A stretch of DNA of 64,000 nucleotides from Clostridia bacterium (GTDB lineage Bacteria > Bacillota > Clostridia > Lachnospirales > Cellulosilyticaceae): assembly GCA_029239755.1 (NCBI GenBank), contig JARBUI010000004.1:1-64000 (forward strand). The letters run 5' to 3'. Positions within the stretch are counted from its first letter, which is position 1. Each line of letters opens with the position of its first letter. A program made the translations under genes and the position numbers. Below the pieces are notes generated by a model that saw nothing but the letters and a program-made list of their open reading frames with translations, did not search any database and was not told where the DNA came from. This document shows positions 39,022 through 50,286 of the stretch, piece after piece.

Positions 39022-40527
39022 ATGGATCAAGCAATTTTAGAGATGAAAGGAATTACCAAGGAGTTTCCGGGAGTAAAAGCGTTAAATTCGGTTAACTTCC
39101 GTATTGTACAGGGAAAAGTTATGGCACTCTTAGGTGAAAATGGTGCAGGTAAATCGACTCTAATGAAAATACTTACTGGAGTATATCCTAAAACCCATGG
39201 AACAATTATCTATGAAAATAAAGAGGTGACCTTTAACACTACAAAAGACTCACAAGAAAGTGGGATTGCAATTATACATCAGGAGCTTAACCTGATACCG
39301 CAGCTTACCATGGGTGAAAATATATTTTTGGGTCGTGAACCAGTAAATGCAATGCGAAAAATTGACTCAAAGGCTCTTTATAAAGAGGCAGAAAAACTGC
39401 TTAGAAGATTAGGTGTAACGGAAGATCCTCGCACTATTACTGGGGAACTTAGTATAGGGAAACAACAGATGGTTGAAATTGCAAAGGCGTTATCTTTAGA
39501 TGCGAAGATCATTATCATGGATGAACCAACAGATGCTCTTACGGATAATGAGACAGAAAACCTTTTTAGAGTAATGAGAGAGTTAAAAAAAGAAGGACGC
39601 AGCCTCGTCTATATATCTCATCGTTTAAAAGAGATTTTTGAAGTATGTGACTATGCGACAGTTCTTAGAGATGGAGAGTTTGTTGCAGAGCATGCAGTAA
39701 GCGAATTAACTGAAGATAAAATCATCGAACTCATGGTGGGAAGAAAACTGACGGAGCAGTTCCCAAGGATAGAATCAAAGCTTGGGGAGTGCCAGCTGGA
39801 AGTTAGACATTTATCTAATGAATATGTAAAAGATGTTAGTTTTACGCTTAGAAAAGGTGAAATAATTGGTATTTCAGGACTCATGGGAGCAGGAAGGACA
39901 GAACTTGCTAAGACCATTTATGGGGCTATTCCCAAAGAAGGCGGAGAGATTCTTATAGGCGGCAAATTGGCAGAAATTAGATCTCCGCAGCAAGGGATAA
40001 AAGCAGGTATTTCTTATGTTTCGGAAGACAGAAAAAGAAATGGACTAGTATTAGGTCTTTCGATTAAAGAGAATATGACACTATCGTCATTAAAAAGTTT
40101 TTCAAGTGCACTTGGAACACTTAGTAATATACAAGAAGAAGAAGCTTCAAAGAACTATGTAAAAAACATGTCTATAAGAACACCAGGCATTAATCAGCTT
40201 GTTAAAAACTTAAGTGGTGGTAATCAGCAAAAGGTATCTATTACTAAGAGTCTTATGACTAAGCCCAAAATATTAATATTAGATGAACCTACAAGAGGAG
40301 TAGATGTAGGTGCAAAGAAAGAAATATATGATATCATTAATAACTTCAAAAAAGAAGGGATGAGCATTATCATGATTTCATCGGAAATACCTGAAATCCT
40401 TGGGATGAGTGACCGCATTCTTGTTATGCATGAAGGAAGAATAACGGGTGAGCTAAATAGAGAAGAGGCTACTCAGGAAAGTATTATGAAATGTGCAGTA
40501 GGTGCAAAAGGAGGGGCAAGCAAATGA
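39022..40527 (+). CDS. rbsA: Ribose ABC transporter ATP-binding protein
   Basis: [45 protein letters not shown]; start at ATG 39016/39022 behind AGGAGGAGG. Confidence 0.95.
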   Translation: MDQAILEMKGITKEFPGVKALNSVNFRIVQGKVMALLGENGAGKSTLMKILTGVYPKTHGTIIYENKEVTFNTTKDSQESGIAIIHQELNLIPQLTMGENIFLGREPVNAMRKIDSKALYKEAEKLLRRLGVTEDPRTITGELSIGKQQMVEIAKALSLDAKIIIMDEPTDALTDNETENLFRVMRELKKEGRSLVYISHRLKEIFEVCDYATVLRDGEFVAEHAVSELTEDKIIELMVGRKLTEQFPRIESKLGECQLEVRHLSNEYVKDVSFTLRKGEIIGISGLMGAGRTELAKTIYGAIPKEGGEILIGGKLAEIRSPQQGIKAGISYVSEDRKRNGLVLGLSIKENMTLSSLKSFSSALGTLSNIQEEEASKNYVKNMSIRTPGINQLVKNLSGGNQQKVSITKSLMTKPKILILDEPTRGVDVGAKKEIYDIINNFKKEGMSIIMISSEIPEILGMSDRILVMHEGRITGELNREEATQESIMKCAVGAKGGASK

Positions 40528-41468
40528 GAACACTTTTACAAAAAGATACACTAATGAAATATAAATCGGTTATAGGATTAATTCTCTTTTCAGCTATTGT
40601 AACAATTATTAATCCAAGCTTTTTAAGTATGTCCAATATACTTAACGTGTTTAGGCAAACATCTATCAATGCTATTATTGCTGCAGGAATGACATTTATT
40701 ATACTTACAGGAGGGATTGATCTTTCTGTAGGGTCTGTGCTTGGACTTGCTGGAGCTATTGCGGCATCTATGGTTACAGGGGGGCAGAATATAGTAGTTG
40801 TCCTCTTGGCGGCCATTTTGATTGGGGCTGCTATTGGAGCAGTTAGCGGCATAGTCATCAGCAAAGGAAAGGTACAAGCGTTTATTGCTACATTAGCTAT
40901 GATGACATTAGCAAGAGGATATACGCTAGTCTATACAGACGGAAAGCCTATTGGTGTTGAAGAGGCAAAGAGTGCAGAGGTTTTTGCCTCAATAGGTTCG
41001 GGATATTTATTTGGTATTCCAATCCCCATTTATATTACTGCATTAGTCTTTATTATGTCATATTACATTTTAAAACATACCAGGTTTGGACGCTATGTCT
41101 ATGCTATGGGGGGAAATGAAGAAGCTACCAAGCTGTCAGGGATTAATGTAGACAGGGTTAAAATCTATGTTTATGCATTATCGGGAGCCCTTGCAGCTCT
41201 CGCGGGAATTATTGTGACAGCAAGACTCTCATCAGCTCAGCCACAAGCAGGTTCGGGCTATGAACTTGATGCCATTGCAGCTGTTGTACTTGGCGGTACC
41301 AGTCTTGCAGGAGGGATTGGAAGTATATTTGGAACAATAGTAGGAGCTCTCATTATCGGTATTTTAAATAATGCTCTTAACTTAATGAATGTATCTTCAT
41401 ACTATCAATTATTAGCTAAAGGGCTAGTTATATTGATTGCAGTATTGTTAGATAGAAAGAATAAATAA
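40524..41468 (+). CDS. rbsC: Ribose ABC transporter permease
   Basis: [37 protein letters not shown]; start adjusted to ATG 40524. Confidence 0.95.
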   Translation: MRTLLQKDTLMKYKSVIGLILFSAIVTIINPSFLSMSNILNVFRQTSINAIIAAGMTFIILTGGIDLSVGSVLGLAGAIAASMVTGGQNIVVVLLAAILIGAAIGAVSGIVISKGKVQAFIATLAMMTLARGYTLVYTDGKPIGVEEAKSAEVFASIGSGYLFGIPIPIYITALVFIMSYYILKHTRFGRYVYAMGGNEEATKLSGINVDRVKIYVYALSGALAALAGIIVTARLSSAQPQAGSGYELDAIAAVVLGGTSLAGGIGSIFGTIVGALIIGILNNALNLMNVSSYYQLLAKGLVILIAVLLDRKNK

Positions 41469-41554
41469 TACTCCTATGAAGATAATAAAAACTATGGGTA
41501 TTATGCAGTACAAGAGAAAAGAGATAGGGTACAAACAAAAACTAGGAGGAAAAA

Positions 41555-42496
41555 ATGATGAAAAAAATGATTGCATTCTTAAGCGTATTAGCACTTTCTT
41601 TAGGGGTTTTTGCAGGATGTGCGGCTAAACCGGAAGCACCAGCAGAAACAACAACGCCAGCACCAGGTGAAACACAGGCTGGAGGTTCAAAGCAAATAGG
41701 TCTTGTTATTTCAACACTTAATAATCCTTTCTTCGTAACGCTTAAAGAAGGGGCAGAGGCAAAGGCTGAGGAATTAGGGTATGATTTGGTCGTGTTAGAT
41801 TCACAAAATGACCCAAGTAAAGAGATGTCAAATGTGGAAGACCTTTTAACAAGAGAAGTAGCAGTTCTTTTAATTAACCCTACAGATTCAAAGTCAGTTG
41901 GTAATGCAGTAAAATTAGCTAATAATAAAAAGATACCTGTTATCACACTTGATCGCGGGGCTGATTCTGGTGAAGTAGTTGCACATATTGCTTCAGATAA
42001 CGTAGCTGGAGGAAAGATGGCTGGTGAATACATTGTAGAGAAGCTTGGAGGCAAAGGAAGTGTAGTAGAACTTGAAGGAATTGCTGGAGCATCAGCAGCA
42101 AGAGACCGTGGAAATGGTTTTAATGAAGCACTAAAAGGAACTGAAATTCAAGTTGTAGCAAAGCAGACTGCTGATTTTGATAGAACAAAAGGACTTTCAG
42201 TTATGGAAAATATTCTTCAGGCACAGGCTAATATTGATGCTGTATTTGCTCATAATGATGAAATGGCACTAGGTGCTTTAAAGGCAATACAGGCATCGGG
42301 AAGAAAAATTATGGTAGTTGGTTTTGATGCTACAGACGATGCAGTAAAAGCAGTAGAAAACGGAGAAATGGCAGCTACAGTTGCGCAACAGCCTACTTTA
42401 ATTGGTTCAGCAGGTATTGAGTACGCTGATAAGGTAATTAAAGGAGAAACAGTAGAGGCTTCCGTTCCTATTGAATTAAAATTAGTTACAAAATAA
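41555..42496 (+). CDS. rbsB: Ribose ABC transporter substrate-binding lipoprotein
   Basis: Lipobox [57 protein letters not shown]. Confidence 0.95.
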   Translation: MMKKMIAFLSVLALSLGVFAGCAAKPEAPAETTTPAPGETQAGGSKQIGLVISTLNNPFFVTLKEGAEAKAEELGYDLVVLDSQNDPSKEMSNVEDLLTREVAVLLINPTDSKSVGNAVKLANNKKIPVITLDRGADSGEVVAHIASDNVAGGKMAGEYIVEKLGGKGSVVELEGIAGASAARDRGNGFNEALKGTEIQVVAKQTADFDRTKGLSVMENILQAQANIDAVFAHNDEMALGALKAIQASGRKIMVVGFDATDDAVKAVENGEMAATVAQQPTLIGSAGIEYADKVIKGETVEASVPIELKLVTK

Positions 42497-42517
42497 AAGA
42501 ACTATAATGTAATAAGC

Positions 42518-42562
42518 AAATAGAGCTGGCAGCGTTTCGCAAACGAGGTCAGCTCTATTTTG
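42518..42562 (+). terminator. Intrinsic terminator after rbsB
   Basis: aaatagagctg / cagctctattt stem. Confidence 0.75.
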
Positions 42563-42670
42563 GCATGGGAAATAGAATGAGGAATATAAAAGGTATATTT
42601 ATTCTTTACAATTTGATGAAAAAGGGTATAATAAGTATGATTTTGAAAAAACTTAATTGATGGACAGGAG

Positions 42671-43585
42671 ATGAACACATTGAACTGGGAATTTCTTATT
42701 GGCCCAATAGTGGGGGGCGTCATAGGGTATATTACAAATGGCATAGCCATTAAGATGTTATTTAGGCCGCTTAAGCCAGTTTATTTATTGGGCATGAAAC
42801 TGCCGTTTACACCAGGACTTATACCTAAAGAAAAGGGCCGGTTAGCAAGAAGTATAGGGCAAGTGGTAGGGAGAGAACTTATTAATGAAGAAGTACTGGC
42901 CAGAGTACTATTGCAAGATAACATATATGCAAATATCAATCAAAAGATAGATGAGATTATAGAAAGTTTGTCGGCAAACGAACAAACGTTAAAAGAGATT
43001 TGTGATGAGTTACTTGGCGATGAAGTAGCAGAGCAGTTAATTAGGCGGGCAGAAGATAGTCTTACGCATAAAGTCTATACCAAAGTAACAGAAATTGACT
43101 TAGGCAGAGTTGCAGTTGAAAACTTGGTCAAAGAGATTAAAAATGGTTTTGATAAGTCCATGTTTGGAGCGTTTGCCTTTTTTATTAATGACAGCCTCAT
43201 AGAGAGTATTGCAAGTAAGCTCGAGCCTATGATTAATAAAATGATTGCAGATGAAGGAGAAGCTTTAATAGCAAACGCAATCAGAACAGAAAGTGAAGCT
43301 TTTTTAGAAACGTCCGTTATGAATACGGCAGAAAAGATTAAAGATTATGCTGATATTATAAAAAGTATAGTGAAAAAGAGTTATACCTATTTTGTACAGC
43401 ACAACCTGTCTCATGCATTAGAACTTATAGACCTATCCAAAGTGGTAGAAGAACGCATTAATGCTTTTGATACACTTGAACTAGAAAAGCTAATTTTAGA
43501 GATCATGTCAAAGGAGCTTAATGCTATCATATGGTTGGGGGCCCTGCTGGGAGCTATCTTAGGGTGTATTACAAGCATTATTTAA
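42671..43585 (+). CDS. DUF445 family membrane protein
   Basis: GPIVGGVIGYITNGIAIKMLFRPLKPVYLLGMKLPFTPGLIPKEKGRLARSIG. Confidence 0.92.
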   Translation: MNTLNWEFLIGPIVGGVIGYITNGIAIKMLFRPLKPVYLLGMKLPFTPGLIPKEKGRLARSIGQVVGRELINEEVLARVLLQDNIYANINQKIDEIIESLSANEQTLKEICDELLGDEVAEQLIRRAEDSLTHKVYTKVTEIDLGRVAVENLVKEIKNGFDKSMFGAFAFFINDSLIESIASKLEPMINKMIADEGEALIANAIRTESEAFLETSVMNTAEKIKDYADIIKSIVKKSYTYFVQHNLSHALELIDLSKVVEERINAFDTLELEKLILEIMSKELNAIIWLGALLGAILGCITSII

Positions 43586-43603
43586 CAATTAATAAGCAAC
43601 CTG

Positions 43604-44275
43604 TTAAGGACGGCGACAGCCGTCCTTTTTAAATTTATCAGGGAATTGTTCGATTATTCCGGTTGAAAGTGTATCAGCAAACATGATCATATGATCTTCA
43701 CCTTTATCATAAGCATCAATGTCTGACTTGAAGTCCATATTTAGTCTGGCTGTCACTTGATCTGTAAGCAAGGATAAATGCTTATATAACATATCTCTAA
43801 GATCTGAACTTGACCAGTTAGGATTTGCACTGGATAGAAACTCACTAATCATATCTGCATTGGCATACCATAATTTATTGTGCTTATCAAAAGCACTTTT
43901 ATCACCAGTTTTAGCAGCGGCAACGACCTGGCTTGCAATCATAATATGTTCTCTTAATAACCTAGAGAGGTTATTGCCAGCATCTTCACCATAATAGGGC
44001 CTAATTGAATCGGCGATATCATCTTGATTTTTGAGTAATCTCTGTGTTACAGCATCTTTATCGTTAAGTTCAGCTAAGTCGCTTACAATAAAGTTTCTAG
44101 TCCATAAAACATGGTCAATCCAAAGCTTTCTTTGCAGCATCTTAAGCTCAAGTGCACAGTCATTAGATACTGCTCTGTTTACAGAGGAAGTTTTTTTGCC
44201 ATATACTTCAAATGGCGCTGCTGATACAGTGAAAAACAACAGACTTATTAATAAAGCAGAGATGAGTTTTTTCAT
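43604..44275 (-). CDS. Hypothetical secreted alpha-helical protein
   Basis: Signal peptide MKKLISALLISLLFFTVSAAPFEVYG; start adjusted to 44275. Confidence 0.7.
   Translation of the reverse strand: MKKLISALLISLLFFTVSAAPFEVYGKKTSSVNRAVSNDCALELKMLQRKLWIDHVLWTRNFIVSDLAELNDKDAVTQRLLKNQDDIADSIRPYYGEDAGNNLSRLLREHIMIASQVVAAAKTGDKSAFDKHNKLWYANADMISEFLSSANPNWSSSDLRDMLYKHLSLLTDQVTARLNMDFKSDIDAYDKGEDHMIMFADTLSTGIIEQFPDKFKKDGCRRP
43606..43630. terminator. Intrinsic terminator
   Basis: aaggacggc/gccgtcctt stem + T5; overlaps end of minus-strand gene. Confidence 0.7.
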
Positions 44276-44395
44276 TAGCATTTGCTCCTTTTGTTTTTTA
44301 TTCCACCCTATTTTGTTCATATGTTTTTACAAATATACTAATAAATAATATAGCCCAGGTAGTGTATGATATAATATAAAAAAATAAATATTTAA

Positions 44396-46231
44396 ATGAT
44401 GCAAAGGAGAATAAACAAAGTGCTTATTAAATCAAAAAGCAGGAGTTTTAAATATAAGCTTATTTTTTCTTTTGTGGTTGTTTCGATCATTCCTATATTG
44501 TTGATGCAGGCTATCGCCTATTATAATATTACTTCAACAATGAGAGAAAATACTAAACAGCTAATGAATATGAATCTTATCCAAACAAGCAAAAGCCTTG
44601 ATGCGACGCTATCCGTTTATGACAATCTTCTTTATCAGCTCTATACTAACGATGACATTGTTAAGCTTGTGGAAGATGTTAATAAAGAAAAGGATATTGC
44701 GGTAAAATTTAATCAGTTGCGAAGACTTTTACATAGTTTTTCTAATGCAAAGGATGGCATAAAATCCATTACAATTATCACACCAAATGGAAAAACAATT
44801 TATTATGATAAGATAACTGCGTCAACACTTAAAAGTTCATGGCTTGATAAAGGTGTATATCATAAACAAGATATTTATAATAAGGTAAGCAGTACGAACA
44901 ATACAACTATCCTGCCTACTCAGTTTGCAGCGGAACTCGGAGGCCAGAGGTATTATCTTTTTCATATAGGTCACCGCATCATTGATTATATGGATATTAA
45001 TAAAGATGTCGGAGTTATTATGATTAGTATAGACGAAGAAGTTATTAATGAAGTTTGTAATGACAATAAGAGAAGTGCAGTAAATGAAAAAGTCAGCAGC
45101 GTAAACTTTATTTTAGATAAAGAAAATAATATGATTACCTTTACGGATAAGGATTTAATAGGAAAAAATATCAACGAGTACCTGGATGAAAAAGAAGAGA
45201 CTCTTGATAACAGATATATTGATTTGGTGAAAAGAACAAATAAGACAGATTATGAGTCTGCTATTGTTAATACTTTGTTTGACCATGTAACAGGCTGGAC
45301 CATTGTTAATGTAGCTGATCAAAAATATTTATTTGAGAAAATATATTCCCAGCAAAGGATGACAGTTGTAGTAGGACTCCTTGCTATTTTTGTACTTATT
45401 GGCATTATTATTTATATAACCAATAGACTTTCAGGCTCTGTTGGCCGTGTGCTTAATGCTATGAAAATCGTGGAGCAGGGTGAGTTATCTGCCAGAGTTG
45501 AAGTCGATGACAGTATTCCTCAGGAAATACTTATGATAGCTGTTAGATTTAATAAGATGATTAGTAGACTTCAGGAATTAATGGAACAAGTAAAAGCGGC
45601 TACGTTTAAACAAAAAGAAGCGGAAATCCGGGCACTTGAAGCACAAATCAATCCTCACTTTTTATACAATACCCTAGATTGCATTAATTGGATGGCGATC
45701 GATCATAATGAATATGAAGTGAGTAATATGATTAATTCTCTTGCGAAAATACTAAGATACAGTATTGATAAGAGCAATACTATGGTCTATATGCATGAAG
45801 AAATAGATTGGCTTAAACAATATATTTATTTGCAGCAAACACGCATGAAATATACTTTCGAGGTTGAGATTGATGTAGATGAAGAGGTATTATATTGTAG
45901 GATCCACAAGCTGTTATTTCAGCCATTTGTAGAGAACTCAATTATCCATGGCTTTGAAAGAATAAAACGCGGAGGCGTTTTAACAGTAGGGGTTAAAGAT
46001 AATGACAAAAACATATTAGTTAATCTTGCTGATAATGGAAAGGGTATGCCGCAGCATACAGTAAATCGACTTAACAGTAAGCTGCAGTCAATTGAAAATG
46101 AAGACAGTCATATTGGTATTGAAAACGTGAAAGAACGGCTGAATATGTATTATGGTTCTGATGCAGATGTAAAAATAGAAAGTATTGAAGGCATTGGCAC
46201 AACAGTATATATAGAAATACCAAAACTATAA
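44396..46231 (+). CDS. Sensor histidine kinase, YesM-like (His_kinase domain)
   Basis: HAMP, ALEAQINPHFLYNTLDCINWMA, DNGKGMP; GTG 44420 is an alternative start. Confidence 0.94.
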   Translation: MMQRRINKVLIKSKSRSFKYKLIFSFVVVSIIPILLMQAIAYYNITSTMRENTKQLMNMNLIQTSKSLDATLSVYDNLLYQLYTNDDIVKLVEDVNKEKDIAVKFNQLRRLLHSFSNAKDGIKSITIITPNGKTIYYDKITASTLKSSWLDKGVYHKQDIYNKVSSTNNTTILPTQFAAELGGQRYYLFHIGHRIIDYMDINKDVGVIMISIDEEVINEVCNDNKRSAVNEKVSSVNFILDKENNMITFTDKDLIGKNINEYLDEKEETLDNRYIDLVKRTNKTDYESAIVNTLFDHVTGWTIVNVADQKYLFEKIYSQQRMTVVVGLLAIFVLIGIIIYITNRLSGSVGRVLNAMKIVEQGELSARVEVDDSIPQEILMIAVRFNKMISRLQELMEQVKAATFKQKEAEIRALEAQINPHFLYNTLDCINWMAIDHNEYEVSNMINSLAKILRYSIDKSNTMVYMHEEIDWLKQYIYLQQTRMKYTFEVEIDVDEEVLYCRIHKLLFQPFVENSIIHGFERIKRGGVLTVGVKDNDKNILVNLADNGKGMPQHTVNRLNSKLQSIENEDSHIGIENVKERLNMYYGSDADVKIESIEGIGTTVYIEIPKL

Positions 46232-46263
46232 AAAGAGTAAACATACAGTGAACGGGGGAAATT

Positions 46264-47808
46264 ATGAAGATCATTATCGTTGAAGATGAGATAAGAATTA
46301 GAGAAGGGATTATAAAACTTATCAATAGACTAGATAAAGATTATATAGTTATTGGAGAAGCCGATAATGGACAAGAAGGACTTGAACTTATTACAAGGCT
46401 GAGACCAGATCTTATTATTAGTGATATTAAGATGCCCCTAATGGATGGCATGGAAATGCTGCAGGAGTTAGTGAGTAGAGGGATTAAGCATAAGACCATT
46501 TTATTAAGTGCCTATTCGGAATTTGCATATGCCCAGCATGCCATTAAACTAGGTGTTAAAGAGTATTTACTTAAACCTATTTCGGTAGGGGATTTTGAGC
46601 AATCTTTAAGTAACATAGAAAGTGAGCTCAGGGAAGAGAAAATCTCACATTTTGAATACACCAAAGCAGTGGGATCTCTTGAAAGTATTTTATATAATAT
46701 TTTGCTTAGCAGTATGCAGGTAAATGAAGAAGTCAGTACCTATCTCTATCAAAATTGTCAGCTGGATATAGAGGGAGAATTTGGCTTGATAGTATTTTAC
46801 CTTGGGGGGAAGTATGATGAAGATAAATTTAAAGTAAGAAATATGTTAGACAAGAAACTTAATGAGAAGCATAACACAAGATATTGTATCTTCGAACTTC
46901 CTAAGAAGAATGCACTGGTGGTAGTTTTATTTAACTTTATCAATGTGCAGCAAATTGAAAGATGGGCACAAAACACACTGCTTTTAGACATGTGCCAGCT
47001 TACAAGAAGAGGAACTGTATGCGGCTGGATAGTATTTCAGTCTCTCGCTAAAATGAAAGAAAGCTTGGACATGCTGCAGAATGAACTGCATTGGGCCATT
47101 GTTTTAGGAGAAGATGTCATGATTTCATATCCTAAAATTACTCATGTGAAAACAGCTGCTTTTCAATATCCAATTTCAATTGAAAGTCGTATGAAATCAG
47201 CGTTATGTAAGTTTGATTATGAAGAGCTTAAAATAATTTACAATGAATTTTTTGCTTATTGTAAAAAGGATCTTTATCTCCCATCTGCAATAAAAGAGGC
47301 ATTCACTCGTCTGTCGTGGAGTATTATGAGTACGATAAGAGAAATAGACTATCATATTTATGAGAATCTGAAACAACAAGAAATATTAGAGAGCATTTCG
47401 AATGCTATAGTATGGGATGAACTTAAAGATGCACTTTGGAAGCTGCTTGAAAATGTTGAAAAGACCACGCGTACGAAGCAAGAGGCGACTAGCCTTGTCG
47501 TTATAAAAGCTAAAAGTCTCATAGATGAATTTTATAAGGATGGTATAACATTAGAGGAAATTGCGGTAAAACTTAAGATTACGCCAGAATACCTAGGAAC
47601 CTTATTTCATAAGGAATTAGGTATAAGCTTTAGCATCTATATTAAAAATTACCGTATGCAGAAAGCAAAAGAAATGCTTATTGGAACTGAACTAAAGCTT
47701 TATGAGATTGCTGATTTGCTCGGATATAACGACTCCAAATATTTTGCTAGGGTATTTAAAGAAGAAACAGGGCAGTCGCCGGCAGAATATAGAAAACTGA
47801 ATAAATAA
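46264..47808 (+). CDS. Response regulator with AraC-type DNA-binding domain (YesN-like)
   Basis: IIVEDEIRIREG, ISDIKMPLMDGMEML, AraC HTH GYNDSKYFARVFKEETGQSPAEYRK. Confidence 0.95.
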   Translation: MKIIIVEDEIRIREGIIKLINRLDKDYIVIGEADNGQEGLELITRLRPDLIISDIKMPLMDGMEMLQELVSRGIKHKTILLSAYSEFAYAQHAIKLGVKEYLLKPISVGDFEQSLSNIESELREEKISHFEYTKAVGSLESILYNILLSSMQVNEEVSTYLYQNCQLDIEGEFGLIVFYLGGKYDEDKFKVRNMLDKKLNEKHNTRYCIFELPKKNALVVVLFNFINVQQIERWAQNTLLLDMCQLTRRGTVCGWIVFQSLAKMKESLDMLQNELHWAIVLGEDVMISYPKITHVKTAAFQYPISIESRMKSALCKFDYEELKIIYNEFFAYCKKDLYLPSAIKEAFTRLSWSIMSTIREIDYHIYENLKQQEILESISNAIVWDELKDALWKLLENVEKTTRTKQEATSLVVIKAKSLIDEFYKDGITLEEIAVKLKITPEYLGTLFHKELGISFSIYIKNYRMQKAKEMLIGTELKLYEIADLLGYNDSKYFARVFKEETGQSPAEYRKLNK

Positions 47809-47816
47809 AATTCACC

Positions 47817-47848
47817 ATCGCATAAAACCAAAAGTTTATGCGATTTAT
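47817..47848 (+). terminator. Intrinsic terminator
   Basis: atcgcataaa/tttatgcgat stem then ttattta. Confidence 0.6.
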
Positions 47849-47988
47849 TTATATTACTTTAGGATAGTTATCCTTTTTAAGATAATTCGCCTTATGTAAG
47901 GGATTAAACAATTATATAATGAGTACAACAAAGCATAGCAGTAAAACATCACTTCTTGAACTTAACAAATCAAATGGAGGGGAAAAAT

Positions 47989-49266
47989 ATGAAAAAATAT
48001 TTATCAATGATGATGGCAGGTATGATGACTATAAGCCTGCTTGCAGGTTGCGGAAGTCCTAAAAATGAGACGAAAAGTGCGGAACCTGCTGTAGCAGCAA
48101 CTGAAGAAACAAAGGGAGAGACAGCCGCAGAGGGAGAGAAAAAAGATGTAACGTTGTGGTATTACTGGGAGACTGAAAAGCATCAAACTGTTCTCAACAA
48201 TCTTATTAAAGAGTTCAATAGTTCACAGGATAATATTGAAGTCAAAGCAGAATATATACCATTTGCAGACTTCAAGAAGAGACTTTCTATTGGCGTTGCC
48301 GCACAGGACTTAGGAGACATCGTTATTATTGATGGACCGGATCATGCATCTTATGCATCAATGGGAATTTTCGCAGACCTTACAGATAAATTAGGCGATT
48401 GGGATGGCCTCGCACAATATTATGAAGGACCATTAAATTCTTGTAAACTCGATGATAAACTTTACGGTATTCCATTTGGCAGTAACTGTTTAGCGTTATA
48501 TTATAACGAGGATATGCTGAAGGCAGCAGGCTGCAGTGTACCAACAACTTGGGATGAATTAAAAGATGTTGCCGCTAAGACAACTAAAGATGGGGTAACA
48601 GGTCTTGGAATCAGTGCGCCTCAAAATGAAGAAGGCACTTTCCAATTTATGCCATGGTTATGGTCGACAGGAGCTTCTTCATTTGAAATAAATGGTGAAG
48701 GCGGTGTTAAAGCTCTTACACTGATACAAGATCTTGTAAAGGCAGGTTCAATGAATAAAGAGATCATCAATTGGACACAAGGGGACGTAATGAATCAGTT
48801 TATTTCTGGAAACCTTGCAATGATGATTAACGGACCATGGCAAGTACCAACAATGAGAGAACAAGCGCCAGATCTTAAATGGAACGTTGCTTTAATTCCA
48901 AAAGATGCTGACTATGCTACCGTTCTTGGCGGCGAAAACTTTGGTATCATCAATGGAGAAAGAGTTGATGAATCCCTTGAATTTATTAAGTTCGCAACTG
49001 ATCCAGAAAGAATTAAAACATATATCAATGAATTTGGTTATATCTCAGGCCGCAAAGACGTTGCTGAAACACAATTTACAGATGATCAGATTATGAAAAC
49101 ATTTGCTGATGCTATGCAATATGCAAAACCAAGGGGGCCACATGAAAACTGGCCAAAGATTTCAGATGCACTTTCAATGGCGCTTGCTGAGACTATTACT
49201 GAAACCAGTGATGCAAAGACAGCAGCTGATAAAGCACAAAGTACAATTGATGGTCTTGTAAAATAG
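47989..49266 (+). CDS. Extracellular solute-binding lipoprotein, CUT1 (family 1)
   Basis: Lipobox SLLAGCGS; YNEDMLKAAGCSVPTTWDELKDVA; start adjusted to 47989. Confidence 0.94.
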   Translation: MKKYLSMMMAGMMTISLLAGCGSPKNETKSAEPAVAATEETKGETAAEGEKKDVTLWYYWETEKHQTVLNNLIKEFNSSQDNIEVKAEYIPFADFKKRLSIGVAAQDLGDIVIIDGPDHASYASMGIFADLTDKLGDWDGLAQYYEGPLNSCKLDDKLYGIPFGSNCLALYYNEDMLKAAGCSVPTTWDELKDVAAKTTKDGVTGLGISAPQNEEGTFQFMPWLWSTGASSFEINGEGGVKALTLIQDLVKAGSMNKEIINWTQGDVMNQFISGNLAMMINGPWQVPTMREQAPDLKWNVALIPKDADYATVLGGENFGIINGERVDESLEFIKFATDPERIKTYINEFGYISGRKDVAETQFTDDQIMKTFADAMQYAKPRGPHENWPKISDALSMALAETITETSDAKTAADKAQSTIDGLVK

Positions 49267-49285
49267 AAATACTGTCTGGATGTTA

Positions 49286-49320
49286 TTTAGGAGTACATGT
49301 AATAAACATGTACTCCTAAA
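49286..49320 (+). other. Intercistronic RNA hairpin without T-tract
   Basis: 15-bp perfect arms tttaggagtacatgt / acatgtactcctaaa with aataa loop. Confidence 0.7.
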
Positions 49321-49386
49321 AATTAGAAAAGTATTTTAATATAAAATTGCATGATTGATGACTGCAACTATTGGAGGTGTTTGACA

Positions 49387-50286
49387 TTGAAAAAAATCAA
49401 GGAATTTTTCCAGCATGATAATATAGGCTATTTGTTTGTAATGCCGGCACTTATTTATATGTTGGTATTTAACGGCTATCCTATCATTAGAAATATTATC
49501 TTGAGCTTTCAGGATGTTACTGTAAAGACAATTAATTTGGCACATAAGCAGTTTATAGGATTTGAAAACTATATCACTTTATTTAAAGATCCTGTTCTTA
49601 GTAAGTCTATTATAAATACGCTTCTTTTTACTATATGCTGTCTTATCGTTCAATTTTTGATAGGTTTTGCATTAGCGTTACTATTTAACAATAAGTTTTC
49701 TGTAGCTAAGCCTATTAGAGGAATCTTGATGATTCCCTGGATGATCCCGATTACGATTACTGCTTTAATTTTTAGATTTATGTTTGCATCAAATGTAGGG
49801 ATTGTCAATGAAGCACTGCAGCTTTTGGGGGTTATAGATAAACCAATAGATTGGCTCCTGCAGCCAGGAACTGCAATGTTTGCATTAGTTGCGGCTAATG
49901 TATGGATAGGGATCCCTTTCAACATGATTTTGTTAACCACAGGACTTACGACTATTTCAGAAGAGTTATATGAAAGTGCATCTATTGATGGAGCGAGCCG
50001 ATATCAGAAGTTTAGTTATATTACGCTGCCGCTGCTGCGGCCTGCTATAGAAAATGTTCTTATTCTAGGCTTTATCTATACTTTTAAGGTATTTGATTTG
50101 GTTTATGTTATGACAAACGGTGGGCCTGTTAATGCAACACAAGTACTTTCGACCTATTCTTATAAACTATCTTTTGAACTTTTTGAGTATAGTCAGGGGG
50201 CAACAGTTGCTAATATTTTATTTGTTATATTATTTATAGTCAGTCTCTTATATCTTAAATTTACATACCAAGAGGAGGAAGCATAA
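49387..50286 (+). CDS. CUT1 sugar ABC transporter permease
   Basis: MalF-type EAA loop YESASIDGASRYQKFSYITLPLLRP; TTG start behind GGAGGT. Confidence 0.92.
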   Translation: MKKIKEFFQHDNIGYLFVMPALIYMLVFNGYPIIRNIILSFQDVTVKTINLAHKQFIGFENYITLFKDPVLSKSIINTLLFTICCLIVQFLIGFALALLFNNKFSVAKPIRGILMIPWMIPITITALIFRFMFASNVGIVNEALQLLGVIDKPIDWLLQPGTAMFALVAANVWIGIPFNMILLTTGLTTISEELYESASIDGASRYQKFSYITLPLLRPAIENVLILGFIYTFKVFDLVYVMTNGGPVNATQVLSTYSYKLSFELFEYSQGATVANILFVILFIVSLLYLKFTYQEEEA

